Assembly (NCBI GenBank): GCA_009694195.1
Contig: SHVQ01000007.1
Coordinates: forward strand, 1 to 64,000
Length of the DNA stretch: 64,000 nt
Direction of reading: 5' to 3'
From: Rhodospirillales bacterium
Lineage (GTDB): Bacteria > Pseudomonadota > Alphaproteobacteria > Rhodospirillales > SHVQ01
The translations under genes were made by a program, and so were the position numbers. Below the pieces are notes generated by a model. It did not search any database. It saw only the letters and a list, made by a program, of their open reading frames with translations, and had not been told where the DNA came from. The stretch's first letter is position 1; every line of letters starts with the position of its first letter. Positions 25,721-34,708 of the stretch are shown here, in pieces.

Positions 25721-26677
25721 ATGCTGCTCAAGGTCGAGGACTTGAGGACGCACTACAAGCTCCCGGACGGCCGCGCCGTCCGCTCGGTCGACGGCGTCAG
25801 CCTGGATGTGGCGGCCGGCGAGATCGTCGCCATCGTCGGCGAATCGGGTTGCGGCAAGAGCACGACCGCGCTTTCGATTCTCCGCCTGATCCGGCCCCCC
25901 GGCCACATCGCGAGCGGGCGCGTGGTGTTCAACGGCGTGGATTTGATCGGGCTGCCCGAAGAACGCATGCGCGACATTCGCGGCAAGGACATCGGCATGG
26001 TCTTCCAGAACCCGGTGACCTACCTCAACCCGGTTGAGCGCGTGGGCGACCAGATCGCCGAGGCGGCGATCCTCCACCTCGGTCTCGGGCGGAAGGAGGC
26101 CCGGGCGAAGGTCATCGAGATGCTCGGGCAGGTCAGGATTCCGGCGCCGGAGCGGGTCGCACAGTCCTATCCCCACGAGCTCAGCGGCGGAATGAACCAG
26201 CGCGTGCTCATCGCGATCGCCATGATCTGCCGGCCGTCGCTCGTGATCCTGGACGAGCCGACCACCGCCCTCGACGTCACGATTCAGCGCGAGATCATCA
26301 ACCTGATCCGCGACTTGAAGGCGCGGCTCGGCGTTTCCATGATTTTTATTACGCACGATTTCGGCCTGGTCGCCGAGCTCGCCGACCGCGTCTACATCAT
26401 GTACGCGGGCTGCGTGGTCGAGCACGGCAGCGTCTTCGACGTGTTCCGCGAACCCTTGCATCCCTACACCCAGGCCCTGCTCGGCGCCGTCCTCAGCATC
26501 AATGAATACAAGGAGACGCTCGTCAGCATCGAGGGCTCGGTCCCCGATCTCAAGGCGCCGCCCTCGGGGTGCCGGTTTCAGTCGCGCTGCCCGCGCGCCA
26601 TGCCGAAGTGCGCGGAGGCGCCTCTATTGAAGGAGCACCGGCAGGGCCACGCGGCCGCCTGCTGGCTCTACCCCTGA
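25721..26677 (+). CDS. ABC transporter ATPase, DppD/OppD type
   Basis: 318 residues from ATG 25721. Walker A is GESGCGKST (around 41-49), the Q-loop is [11 protein letters not shown], the ABC signature is LSGGMNQR, Walker B is [12 protein letters not shown] and the H-loop is ITHDFG. The C-terminal oligopeptide-transporter domain has the [14 protein letters not shown] cysteine cluster, which in this family can bind a [4Fe-4S] cluster. It energises the importer as a heterodimer with the following ATPase. The start lies two bases after the permease stop. Confidence 0.92.
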   Translation: MLLKVEDLRTHYKLPDGRAVRSVDGVSLDVAAGEIVAIVGESGCGKSTTALSILRLIRPPGHIASGRVVFNGVDLIGLPEERMRDIRGKDIGMVFQNPVTYLNPVERVGDQIAEAAILHLGLGRKEARAKVIEMLGQVRIPAPERVAQSYPHELSGGMNQRVLIAIAMICRPSLVILDEPTTALDVTIQREIINLIRDLKARLGVSMIFITHDFGLVAELADRVYIMYAGCVVEHGSVFDVFREPLHPYTQALLGAVLSINEYKETLVSIEGSVPDLKAPPSGCRFQSRCPRAMPKCAEAPLLKEHRQGHAAACWLYP

Positions 26678-26685
26678 GGCGCGGC

Positions 26686-27675
26686 ATGGCGGTCTTGCTC
26701 CAGGCGACCGGGCTCAAGAAGCACTTCCCCCTCAAGCGCGGACTGTTCGGGAAGTCCCAGGTCGTGCACGCGGTCGACGGCGTCGACTTCGAGGTGGCGG
26801 AAGGGGAAACCCTCGGCCTCGTCGGCGAGAGCGGCTCCGGGAAATCGACCATCGGCCAGATGGTCGTCCGCCTGCTGCAGCCGACGTCCGGGACGATTCT
26901 TTACCGCGGCAGGGACATCGCCCACCTCTCGCCGGCGGAAGCTTTGGAGTTCACCCGCGAGGTGCAGATCGTCTTCCAGGACCCGTACTCCTCGCTCAAC
27001 CCTCACAAGACCGTCGGCCAGACGCTCGCGCGGCCGTTTCGCATCCACGGCGCCGCCCGCAACGGAGCCGAGATCCAGGCGCGCATCCTGGACGTGCTCC
27101 GCGACGTCGGCCTCAATGAGGCGTTCATCGGGCGCTATCCCCACGAGATGAGCGGCGGCGAGCGCCAGCGCGTCTGCATCGCGCGGGCGATCGCGCTCCG
27201 GCCGAAGCTTGTGGTGGCCGACGAGGCGGTCTCGTCCCTCGACGTTTCGATCCGGGCACAGCTTCTAAATCTTCTGAAGGACCTGCAGCGGAAATACAGC
27301 CTCGCCTATCTCTTCATCACGCACGATCTGGCGACGCTCCGTTCCGTCGCGCACCGGGTCGCCGTGCTTTATCTCGGGAAGCTCATGGAGATCGGCACGA
27401 CCGAAGACGTGATCCGCCGCCCGAGCCACCCGTACACACGGGCGCTGCTGGCCTCCGTGCCGATTCCCGATCCGGTCGCCGCCCGGAAGCGCACGGCGTC
27501 CGAGCTCGGGGGATCGATTCCCTCGCCGGTCGAGCCGCCCCCGGGATGCCGGTTTCACACGCGCTGCCCGGAGGCGCGCGACGTCTGCCGCACCGACGAG
27601 CCCGCGCTCCGCGCATTCGGCGCGCAGCGGGCCGCCTGCATTCCAGACGTGGTGGAACGGCTGCGGGCGGAGTAG
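26686..27675 (+). CDS. ABC transporter ATPase, DppF/OppF type
   Basis: 329 residues from ATG 26686, eight bases after the DppD stop. It shows the DppF N-terminus [14 protein letters not shown], Walker [11 protein letters not shown]-loop [13 protein letters not shown], signature MSGGERQR, Walker [12 protein letters not shown] (Ala in place of Pro after DE) and H-loop ITHDLA. The C-terminal domain carries [14 protein letters not shown]. It completes a five-gene binding-protein-dependent importer. The next gene runs the other way and ends seven bases downstream. Confidence 0.92.
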   Translation: MAVLLQATGLKKHFPLKRGLFGKSQVVHAVDGVDFEVAEGETLGLVGESGSGKSTIGQMVVRLLQPTSGTILYRGRDIAHLSPAEALEFTREVQIVFQDPYSSLNPHKTVGQTLARPFRIHGAARNGAEIQARILDVLRDVGLNEAFIGRYPHEMSGGERQRVCIARAIALRPKLVVADEAVSSLDVSIRAQLLNLLKDLQRKYSLAYLFITHDLATLRSVAHRVAVLYLGKLMEIGTTEDVIRRPSHPYTRALLASVPIPDPVAARKRTASELGGSIPSPVEPPPGCRFHTRCPEARDVCRTDEPALRAFGAQRAACIPDVVERLRAE

Positions 27676-27681
27676 GTCGGC

Positions 27682-29067
27682 TCAGGAATACGCGAGCGGC
27701 GCGATCTTGGTCGTCGCGCAGGTCGAATCGTACTTCTGCACGAACCTGGCCCACGCCGAGTGATTTGCGTCCTTGGTCTCCGCCTGCACTTTCTTTTCAT
27801 CGAGTTTCGTGAACTTTCCGGCGTCGAGCAGCACCTCGCCGTCGACCAGCACCGTGTGCACGTGGTGCATGGTCGCGTGCCAGATGAGGTTCGAGAGCGG
27901 GTTGTTGAGCGGCCCAAGTCCGGTCATGCCGGCATCGACGATCGTCACGTCGGCGCGCTTGCCCTTTTCAAGCGAGCCGAGCTCGTTTTCCATGCCGAGC
28001 GCGCGGGCTGCGCCCATCGTTGCCATGTCGAGGACGTCTTCAGAGACGAGCGCCATCGGATTGGCCGTCTTTACGCGTGCGACGGTCGCCGCCGAACGCA
28101 TGACCTCGAAGAAATCGGAGAAATAGTTGTCGGTTCCGAGACCGACGTTGAGGCCGCGCGACCTGAGGTCGGCGATCGGGGCGATCTGCCCGCGCATGGC
28201 GTTGACCTGCGGGCAGTGGCCGATGTGGGTCTTGGTCTTCACCAGCAGGTCGAAATCGTCCTCGTCCGCCACGTAGCAGTGGGTGGTGATGACGTCTTCG
28301 CCCATCATGCCCACGTCGTGGGCGTACTGGAACGCCTTCTTGTTGTACTTCTTGCCCGTCACCTCGTTCTCGAGCTTGCCCCAGCCGAGGTGGATGGCGA
28401 TCCGGCGGCCGAGCTTGTCGGCGGCCTTGCGGAGCTCGGTTAGCTGTTCTTCCGAGCAATTGGCGACACCGCGTGGCGCGATCAGCGTCGTGATCCGGCC
28501 GTCGCTCTCGCCGTGCCAGTCCTTGGCGAAGCGGATCGAGCGCTCGTTCTGGTCCTTGCGCAGCGCCGGGTCCACCTTGTACGTACGGTCGATCAGGCTC
28601 TCGGCGGGGACGTCCACCGCCATCAGGCCCATGGCGCTCCGGATGCCGGAGGTCTTGACGGCTGGTGCGACAGCTTCGATGTCTTCTTCCATCTCCACCA
28701 CGGTTGTGACACCGCTCCGCAGCAGCTCCATGTAAGTGTAGAGACCCATCCGGCGCCGCTCGTCATGCGACATCAGCGCGTTCATCGGGTTGTAGGTGCC
28801 GACCGCCGCGTCGTAGAGCGTCCGGTCCTCGACCATGCCGCGGAAGCACGTCCAACCCGCGTGCGTATGCAGGCTTATGAGGCCCGGAATGACGACCTTG
28901 CCGGCGGCGTCGATGACCCGCCCGGGTTTCGGGTAGCGGGCCTCGATCTCCTTGCTGGGCCCCACGTCCTTGATCTTCTTGCCGTCGATGAAGACGGCGC
29001 CGAGCGCGTAGATAGTCTTCTTCTTGTCGTTGGTCACGACGGTCGCGTTCTTGATCAGGATACTCAC
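27682..29067 (-). CDS. Amidohydrolase, cytosine deaminase/TrzN-SsnA-like
   Basis: 461 residues from GTG 29067, chosen because GGGAGGA precedes it and an ATG seven bases earlier leads at once to a stop. The metal site shows HTH (LISLHTHAG, His67 and His69), a later His in IHLGWGKLENE, His in TTHCYVADE and Asp in VGLGTDNYF. That is the single-metal subtype III pattern of deaminases and dechlorinases such as AtzA, TrzN and SsnA. Reaction: hydrolytic removal of an amino, amide or halide group. It follows the TcuA-like gene by 34 bases on the same strand, so they are probably one operon. The substrate is unknown. Confidence 0.85.
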   Translation of the reverse strand: MSILIKNATVVTNDKKKTIYALGAVFIDGKKIKDVGPSKEIEARYPKPGRVIDAAGKVVIPGLISLHTHAGWTCFRGMVEDRTLYDAAVGTYNPMNALMSHDERRRMGLYTYMELLRSGVTTVVEMEEDIEAVAPAVKTSGIRSAMGLMAVDVPAESLIDRTYKVDPALRKDQNERSIRFAKDWHGESDGRITTLIAPRGVANCSEEQLTELRKAADKLGRRIAIHLGWGKLENEVTGKKYNKKAFQYAHDVGMMGEDVITTHCYVADEDDFDLLVKTKTHIGHCPQVNAMRGQIAPIADLRSRGLNVGLGTDNYFSDFFEVMRSAATVARVKTANPMALVSEDVLDMATMGAARALGMENELGSLEKGKRADVTIVDAGMTGLGPLNNPLSNLIWHATMHHVHTVLVDGEVLLDAGKFTKLDEKKVQAETKDANHSAWARFVQKYDSTCATTKIAPLAYS

Positions 29068-29101
29068 GGCATGATCCTCCCTCTCGTTGGGCGAAGTCTG
29101 T

Positions 29102-30595
29102 CTAGTTCTGTCCTCTCGCCGCCCGCGCGGCGGAACTGCCCGCGATGCGGCCAAAGACGGCGCCGGACATCAGCCCGGTTCCGCCCGGGTAGTTGAAGTA
29201 GAAGAGCCCGCCGACCAGCTCACCGGCCGCGAACAGGCCCGGAATCTCGGCGCCTTCGGTGTCGATGACCTGGGCAGCCGTGTTGATGCGGAGCCCGCCG
29301 AAGGTGAACGTGATCCCGCACGTAACAGCGTAGGCTTCGAACGGCGGTGTGTCGATGGGGTTCGCCCAGTTGGTTTTCGGGACCTTGAGGCCGGTGGCGC
29401 AGCGGCCGTCCTTGACGGTCGGGTTGAACGGAATGTCCGTTCGGATCGACCGGTTGTACTCCTCGATCTCCTTAAGAAACCCCTTCGGATCCACGTCGTC
29501 CAATTTGCCCGCGAGCTCTTCCAGCGTATTCGCGGTGACCTTCGTCACCTGGCGGATGCGGTACTCGTCGCGCAAATACTTCAGCACCTTGCTGTCGAAG
29601 ATCTGCCACGCGAACTGTCCGGGCTGGGAGAGGATCACGCCGCCGTATTTCGCGTACGTGTAGTTGCGGAAATCGGCGCCTTCGTCGACGAAGCGCTGAC
29701 CGGTCGCGTTGACCATAATTCCGAACGGATAGCTGTGCTTCTGGAAGTTGTCGCCGACCGCGAGGTCGCCGAATTCCGGCGCGTTGCGGTCCCAGCCGAC
29801 CGCGTGGCAGCCGGACCAATGGCCGTAGGGCGAGGCGCCGACGTCGAGCGCCATCCGGATGCCGTCGCCCGTGTTGAACCGTGTCCCCCGCACTTTGGAC
29901 AAATCCCAGCCCGGCCCGAGATACCGGGTGCGCCACTCCGGGTTCGCCTCGAACCCGCCGGTCGCCACCACGACCGCCTTCGCGCGGATTGGAAACGTCT
30001 CGCGCCCGCGGCGGACGTTGGCGCCGACGACCGCGCCGTTCTCGGCGATCAGCGAGCTTGCGCGCGTCTCGTAATGGATGACGATCCCGGCGCGCTTGGC
30101 CGCGTTCGTGTGATAGTCGACGAGGCCCGGCCCGCCGCCCGAAACTTCCAGCGTGAGGCCGCCCCAGAACTTGAATTTGCCGTCCACTTTGAACGCTTGC
30201 CGCCCGTACCCGGGGATGAAGCGAATGCCCTTCGAGCGCATCCAGAGCGCGGTCTCCAGGCTGCTGTTGACGAGGAGCTCGACCAAGTCCGGGTTGGCCT
30301 GGTGCTGGGTCATCCGCGCCATGTCGTCGAAGAAATCTTCGCGGGTGTAGGTGCCGAAATCGACGTTCTTCTTTTCATCATCCGTGAGATCGGGCATCAG
30401 CTTCAGGATGTCGTCCATGCTTTCGTAGACGCAGCGGACCATGCCGGCCGTGAAGCGGCTGTTGCCGCCGCGCTCGTCGAACGGCGCGCGCTCGAGCACG
30501 GTCACGTCGAGACCGGCGTCGCGCGCGGTCAGTGCGGCGCAGAAGGCGGCGTTTCCCCCGCCGATCACCAATACGTCGGTTTGCGTTTCGGCCAT
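29102..30595 (-). CDS. FAD-dependent tricarballylate dehydrogenase (TcuA)-like flavoprotein
   Basis: 497 residues. The N-terminal FAD Rossmann motif is VLVIGGGNAAFCAALTARDAG. GGNSRFTAGMVRCVYE is typical of TcuA, and the C-terminal FAD region reads PGLFAAGELVGGLFYFNYPGG. The protein belongs to the fumarate reductase/succinate dehydrogenase flavoprotein family. TcuA oxidises tricarballylate to cis-aconitate and passes electrons to TcuB, but no TcuB gene is next to it. It may instead oxidise another polycarboxylate or act as a 3-ketosteroid-type desaturase. It diverges from the ThDP decarboxylase operon across 187 bases. Confidence 0.8.
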   Translation of the reverse strand: MAETQTDVLVIGGGNAAFCAALTARDAGLDVTVLERAPFDERGGNSRFTAGMVRCVYESMDDILKLMPDLTDDEKKNVDFGTYTREDFFDDMARMTQHQANPDLVELLVNSSLETALWMRSKGIRFIPGYGRQAFKVDGKFKFWGGLTLEVSGGGPGLVDYHTNAAKRAGIVIHYETRASSLIAENGAVVGANVRRGRETFPIRAKAVVVATGGFEANPEWRTRYLGPGWDLSKVRGTRFNTGDGIRMALDVGASPYGHWSGCHAVGWDRNAPEFGDLAVGDNFQKHSYPFGIMVNATGQRFVDEGADFRNYTYAKYGGVILSQPGQFAWQIFDSKVLKYLRDEYRIRQVTKVTANTLEELAGKLDDVDPKGFLKEIEEYNRSIRTDIPFNPTVKDGRCATGLKVPKTNWANPIDTPPFEAYAVTCGITFTFGGLRINTAAQVIDTEGAEIPGLFAAGELVGGLFYFNYPGGTGLMSGAVFGRIAGSSAARAARGQN

Positions 30596-30782
30596 GTGTC
30601 CGGTCTTTCGTGCTTTGATGGGGTGGAACGGGATATTTTTATACCGTCATCGGACCCGGGAGAGGAAGCGTCAAGCGACGGTCTCGTAGCAGTTAAGGCA
30701 ACCACGAGAATAGCAAAACGGGCTGGCCGGGGGTAGAGTGGGCATGGTGTAATAACGCCCCAACCAGGAAGGAAAAATCTCC

Positions 30783-32402
30783 GTGACGAATACGACGACG
30801 ACCGCAGCTCTGGTCGCGCGCTATCTTTCGACCGCCGGCATCAAGCACATCTTCGGCTACCCCGGCGACCCCAACCTCGACTACATGGAAGCCGCTCGTG
30901 TCGAAGGCATCGAGTACGTGCTCGCCCGCCGGGAAGGGACCGCGGCGTTCATGGCGGACGCCTATGGCCAGCTCACCGGACGTCCGGGCGTCTGCATGTC
31001 GACCCTCGGGCCCGGTTCCACCAACCTCGTGAATGGCGTCGCGACGGCGCTGCTCGACCGCTCGCCCATGCTCGCGATCTCCGGCCAGATGAGCACGAAG
31101 CAGGAGCCGACGTTCACCCACCAGTACATCGATCACAACCGGCTGTTCGCGCCGATCAGCAAGTGGGTCGTGCGCTTGGTCCCGGAGGCCGCGGGCGCGA
31201 TCATGCGGAAGGCGTTCCGCATCGCGACGGCCGAGCGGCCGGGGCCCGTCCACATCACGACGCCCAGCAACGTGGCCGCGCTCGAAGCGACGGACGCCGA
31301 GATCCGGCTTCCACCGATGGCCGCCATTGACGAGTGGCCGAACGGATTCCGCGTCAACGGTGCCGGCGCCAAGCCCGCCGCCATCCTCGCCAAAGCAAAG
31401 CGGCCGGCGGTGGTCGTCGGCATGGCGGCGATGCGTGCCAAGGCCGGGCCTCAAATCAAGGCGCTCGTCGAGAAGGTCGGCATGCCGGTCGTCGTCTCGG
31501 CCAAGTCAAAGGGGACGATTGCCGAGGACCACGCCTATTTCGCCGGCACCCTCGACATGGCGTGCAACGGCTACGTTTGGGAGTTCTTGAACAAATCCGA
31601 TCTCATCCTGGCCGTGGGCTTCGATGCGGTCGAGCTGATCAAGCCGTGGCGCTCGAAGGCGCCTGTCATCCATATCGACGCGGTGCCCAACACCGATCAA
31701 GTGTATCCGGCCGATACGGAGCTCGTCGGCTCGATCCCGGCCATCATTCAATATTTGACCGATTCCTATCACGGCGAGGTCAGGTGGTCGGAAAAGGAAA
31801 TCCAGGTCCATCGGGAGGAGCTGGCCCGCCAGTACTACTTCGGGCGCGAGAAGGGGAAGCTCAACCCGACGGACGTGGTGGACGCGGCCCAGAAGGCGTT
31901 TCCCCGGGACACGATCATCACCATGGACGTGGGCTCGCACAAGATCACGATCGGTCAGGGCTGGAAGACTTACGAGCCCGGCACCGTGCTGCTCACCAAC
32001 GGCCTCTCGTCGATGGGATTTGCGTTGCCGGGGGCGATCGCGGCGAAGATGCTGCGCCCCGAGCGGCCCGTAGTCTGCTTCATCGGCGACGGCGGCTTCG
32101 CCATGTGCGACAGCGAGCTGCGTCTGGCGGCGAGCCTCAAGCTCGGTCTCGTCGTCATCGTGTTCAGCGACAACAGCCTGAACCGGATCGAGATCAAGCA
32201 GATGAAAAAACAGTATGCGTCCGTCGGCACGCGGATCGAGTCGAGCGACCTCGCCAAGATCGCCGAAGCCATGGATTGTGACGGCGAGCGGGTCGACAGC
32301 GCTGCCGCGCTGGAAGCGGTGCTGGCCCGGGCGAAGAACCTGGACCGCCCGCTGCTCATCGACGCGCGCGTCGATCCGGCCCAATATGCGGCGCAGTTCT
32401 GA
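30783..32402 (+). CDS. ThDP-dependent 2-oxo acid decarboxylase / acetolactate-synthase-like enzyme
   Basis: 539 residues from GTG 30783, with AGGAAGG upstream. The three-domain ThDP fold is complete. The catalytic Glu51 is in RREGTAAFMADAY, PGSTNLVNGVATALLDRSPML follows, and the diphosphate motif runs from GDGGFAMCDSE to FSDNSLN in the C-domain. It resembles benzoylformate decarboxylase and acetolactate synthase. The operon continues with PrpD-like, beta-hydroxyacid-dehydrogenase-like and aldehyde dehydrogenase genes. I infer that it decarboxylates a 2-oxo acid to an aldehyde, which the last gene oxidises. The exact substrate is unknown. Confidence 0.82.
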   Translation: MTNTTTTAALVARYLSTAGIKHIFGYPGDPNLDYMEAARVEGIEYVLARREGTAAFMADAYGQLTGRPGVCMSTLGPGSTNLVNGVATALLDRSPMLAISGQMSTKQEPTFTHQYIDHNRLFAPISKWVVRLVPEAAGAIMRKAFRIATAERPGPVHITTPSNVAALEATDAEIRLPPMAAIDEWPNGFRVNGAGAKPAAILAKAKRPAVVVGMAAMRAKAGPQIKALVEKVGMPVVVSAKSKGTIAEDHAYFAGTLDMACNGYVWEFLNKSDLILAVGFDAVELIKPWRSKAPVIHIDAVPNTDQVYPADTELVGSIPAIIQYLTDSYHGEVRWSEKEIQVHREELARQYYFGREKGKLNPTDVVDAAQKAFPRDTIITMDVGSHKITIGQGWKTYEPGTVLLTNGLSSMGFALPGAIAAKMLRPERPVVCFIGDGGFAMCDSELRLAASLKLGLVVIVFSDNSLNRIEIKQMKKQYASVGTRIESSDLAKIAEAMDCDGERVDSAAALEAVLARAKNLDRPLLIDARVDPAQYAAQF

Positions 32403-32417
32403 TGTTGAGGTCTGGTC

Positions 32418-33809
32418 ATGCCGACGGTGCTTGAAAAACTCGGCGCATACGCGGCGGGTCTCCGGAGCGGGACGATCCCGCCGGAAGCTCTGCACGGCGC
32501 GCGCCGTTGCGTCGTCGACTGGTTTGCGGCGGCCATTCCGGGCGGCGTGGTGCCGCCGGCGACCCTGTTGGCGGACGTGCTGGCCGCGGACGGCGATTCG
32601 GGCCGCGCGCTGCTGATCCCGTCCGGCCGCATGGCCGGCATGCGAACGGCCGCGCTGGTCAACGGCACGGCCTCCCACACCATCGAGTTCGACGACATCT
32701 TCCGCGACGCGATTTACCATCCGGGCTCGCCCGTGATCGCGGCGGCCCTCGCCGCGGCTCAGAGCCGGGGCAGGGACGGAAGCGCTTTTCTCCGGGGTGT
32801 GATCGCGGGCTACGAGGTCTCGACCCGCATGGGCGTGGCTCTCGGTTCGACCCACTACGAGTACTGGCATACGACCGGGACCGTCGGCTCGTTCGGCGCC
32901 GCGGTGGCCGCGGCCGTCGTGCTCGGCCTCGATGGAGCGAAGACCGCGCATGCGATTTCCGCGACGGCGACCATGGCGGCGGCTCTGCAAGAATCCTTTC
33001 GCGGCGAATCCATGTTGAAGCCGCTGCACGCCGGGCGCGCCGCCGAAACGGGCGTGCTCGCGGCGCTCGCGGCGGAAAAGGGGCTCACCGGCGTCTCCAC
33101 CATGCTCGAGGGCGCGCGCGGCATCGGCGCCGCCATGAGCCGCAACGCCGATTGGGGCAAGGCCTTCGATGGTCTCGGCACCCGCTACAACGTGATCGAC
33201 ACGACCCAAAAAAATCACGCGTGCTGCGGCCATACGTTTGCCGCCATCGATGCTGTCATCGCGCTCCGAAACCAGCACAAGCTCACACCGGAGAACGTGA
33301 AACGCATTTCGGTCGGCACGTATGGAAAGGCGCTCGAAGTCGCGAACATTCCCGACCCGAAGACGGCGTTCGAAGCCAAGTTCAGCCTCGCCTATTGCTG
33401 CAGCGTGGCTCTCGCGACGGGGCGCGTGCGCTTCGAGGCGTTCAGCCCGGAGCGGCTGAGTGACCCGATCGTGCGCGGCGCGATTCACAAGGTGGCGGCG
33501 GTCGTCGACCCGGATGCCGACAAAGCGTTTCCGAAGCGCCGCTCGGCCACGGTCGAGATCGAGACGACCGACGGCCGCCTGTTGAAATTCCATGCGCCCA
33601 CCCGCAAGGGAGATCCCGAGAATCCGCTGACCGACGCAGAATTGACCGACAAGTACCGCGAGCTCGTGGATGCGGTCATGGGCGAGCGCACCTCGAAGGC
33701 GCTTCTCGATATCCTGTGGAAGATCGATTCCGCCGGCGATCTCGCTCGTCTGCCGTTGAACGTCGCCGGCACGCAGTCCGCCCCGGCGAAAGTGGCGGTC
33801 GGGAGGTAG
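32418..33809 (+). CDS. MmgE/PrpD-family protein
   Basis: 463 residues, normal for the family that includes 2-methylcitrate dehydratase (PrpD), cis-aconitate decarboxylase and iminodisuccinate epimerase. Typical blocks are NGTASHTIEFDD, HPGSPVIAAALA, GYEVSTRMG, ESFRGESMLKPLHAGRAAETG and QKNHACCGHTFAAIDA. The all-helical domain 1 is followed by the smaller lid domain. It lies 15 bases after the decarboxylase and two bases before the next gene, so the operon is tight. A role as dehydratase, isomerase or decarboxylase on a tricarboxylic or dicarboxylic acid is plausible, matching the divergent TcuA-like gene. Confidence 0.87.
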   Translation: MPTVLEKLGAYAAGLRSGTIPPEALHGARRCVVDWFAAAIPGGVVPPATLLADVLAADGDSGRALLIPSGRMAGMRTAALVNGTASHTIEFDDIFRDAIYHPGSPVIAAALAAAQSRGRDGSAFLRGVIAGYEVSTRMGVALGSTHYEYWHTTGTVGSFGAAVAAAVVLGLDGAKTAHAISATATMAAALQESFRGESMLKPLHAGRAAETGVLAALAAEKGLTGVSTMLEGARGIGAAMSRNADWGKAFDGLGTRYNVIDTTQKNHACCGHTFAAIDAVIALRNQHKLTPENVKRISVGTYGKALEVANIPDPKTAFEAKFSLAYCCSVALATGRVRFEAFSPERLSDPIVRGAIHKVAAVVDPDADKAFPKRRSATVEIETTDGRLLKFHAPTRKGDPENPLTDAELTDKYRELVDAVMGERTSKALLDILWKIDSAGDLARLPLNVAGTQSAPAKVAVGR

Positions 33810-33811
33810 CG

Positions 33812-34708
33812 ATGGCGACGGCACCGGCGATCGGTTTCATCGGTTTCGGCGAGGCAGCCCCGGCCATCTCCAAAGGGCTGAAGGGCGAGGGGGTAGACGC
33901 TCTTTTCGCCTATGACATCGCGGCGAAGAAACCGGAGCTGGCGGCCCGCTTCCAGGCCAAGGCGAAAGAATCGGGTGTCACTCTCGTCGATTCGATGGCC
34001 GAGCTGGCGAAAAAATCCGAGATCGTCTTCTCCAGCGTGACCTGCTCGGCTGCGGTCGATGTCGCCAAGGCCATGGTGCCGCATCTCTCCAATCGCCATT
34101 TCTATGTGGACATCAATTCGGCCGCTCCGGAGGTCAAACGGGAGGTCGAAAAGATGATCGCGCCTTCCGGGGCCAAGATGGTCGAAGCCGCCGCGATGGA
34201 TGCGGCGACGACCCACGGCCATAAGATACCGCTCCTTCTATGCGGCAAGGAAGCGAAGGCGCTCGCCGAGATCCTGACCCGCTACGGGATGCGGATGGAA
34301 GTCTTGGGGCCGGAGATCGGGCCCGCGTCCGCGACCAAGATGTTCCGCTCGATCATGATCAAGGGCATGGAGGCGCTGTTCATCGAGTGCGCGCTGGCGT
34401 CCAGCCGGTTCGGCGTCGCCGAGCGCGTGTTCGGCTCGCTCACGGACAGCTATCCCGGCATCGACTGGAACGATTTCGCGACCCACCTCATGCAGCGCAC
34501 CGCGCTCCACGCCGAGCGCCGCGCGCACGAGATGGAGGAGGTCTCGCGCACGCTCGAATCCATCGGCGAGACCCCGATCATGTCGAAGGCCGCCGTCGCG
34601 CGGCTGATGGGAACCGTGCCATACGGGCTCAAGGCCCGGTTCGGCGACAAGGCGCCGGACCACTATCGCGACGTTGTCGCAGCGATCCGGGAGGGTCAGA
34701 AGAAATGA
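33812..34708 (+). CDS. NAD(P)-binding beta-hydroxyacid dehydrogenase-like protein (DUF1932 type)
   Basis: 298 residues from ATG 33812, with GGGAGGTAGC upstream. The Rossmann N-domain starts IGFIGFGEAAPAISKGL. The C-terminal helical part (SATKMFRSIMIKGMEALFIE) is the DUF1932 version of the 6-phosphogluconate dehydrogenase fold. Members reduce or oxidise hydroxy acids or imines with NAD(P)H. The stop overlaps the aldehyde dehydrogenase start (ATGA). The position between a PrpD-like protein and an aldehyde dehydrogenase suggests a 3-hydroxy acid step. Confidence 0.83.
   Translation: MATAPAIGFIGFGEAAPAISKGLKGEGVDALFAYDIAAKKPELAARFQAKAKESGVTLVDSMAELAKKSEIVFSSVTCSAAVDVAKAMVPHLSNRHFYVDINSAAPEVKREVEKMIAPSGAKMVEAAAMDAATTHGHKIPLLLCGKEAKALAEILTRYGMRMEVLGPEIGPASATKMFRSIMIKGMEALFIECALASSRFGVAERVFGSLTDSYPGIDWNDFATHLMQRTALHAERRAHEMEEVSRTLESIGETPIMSKAAVARLMGTVPYGLKARFGDKAPDHYRDVVAAIREGQKK

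Noticed and set aside
31506-33824. 772-codon minus-strand open frame
   Set aside because: Shadow of the ThDP and PrpD-like genes, rich in Arg and His with no domain.
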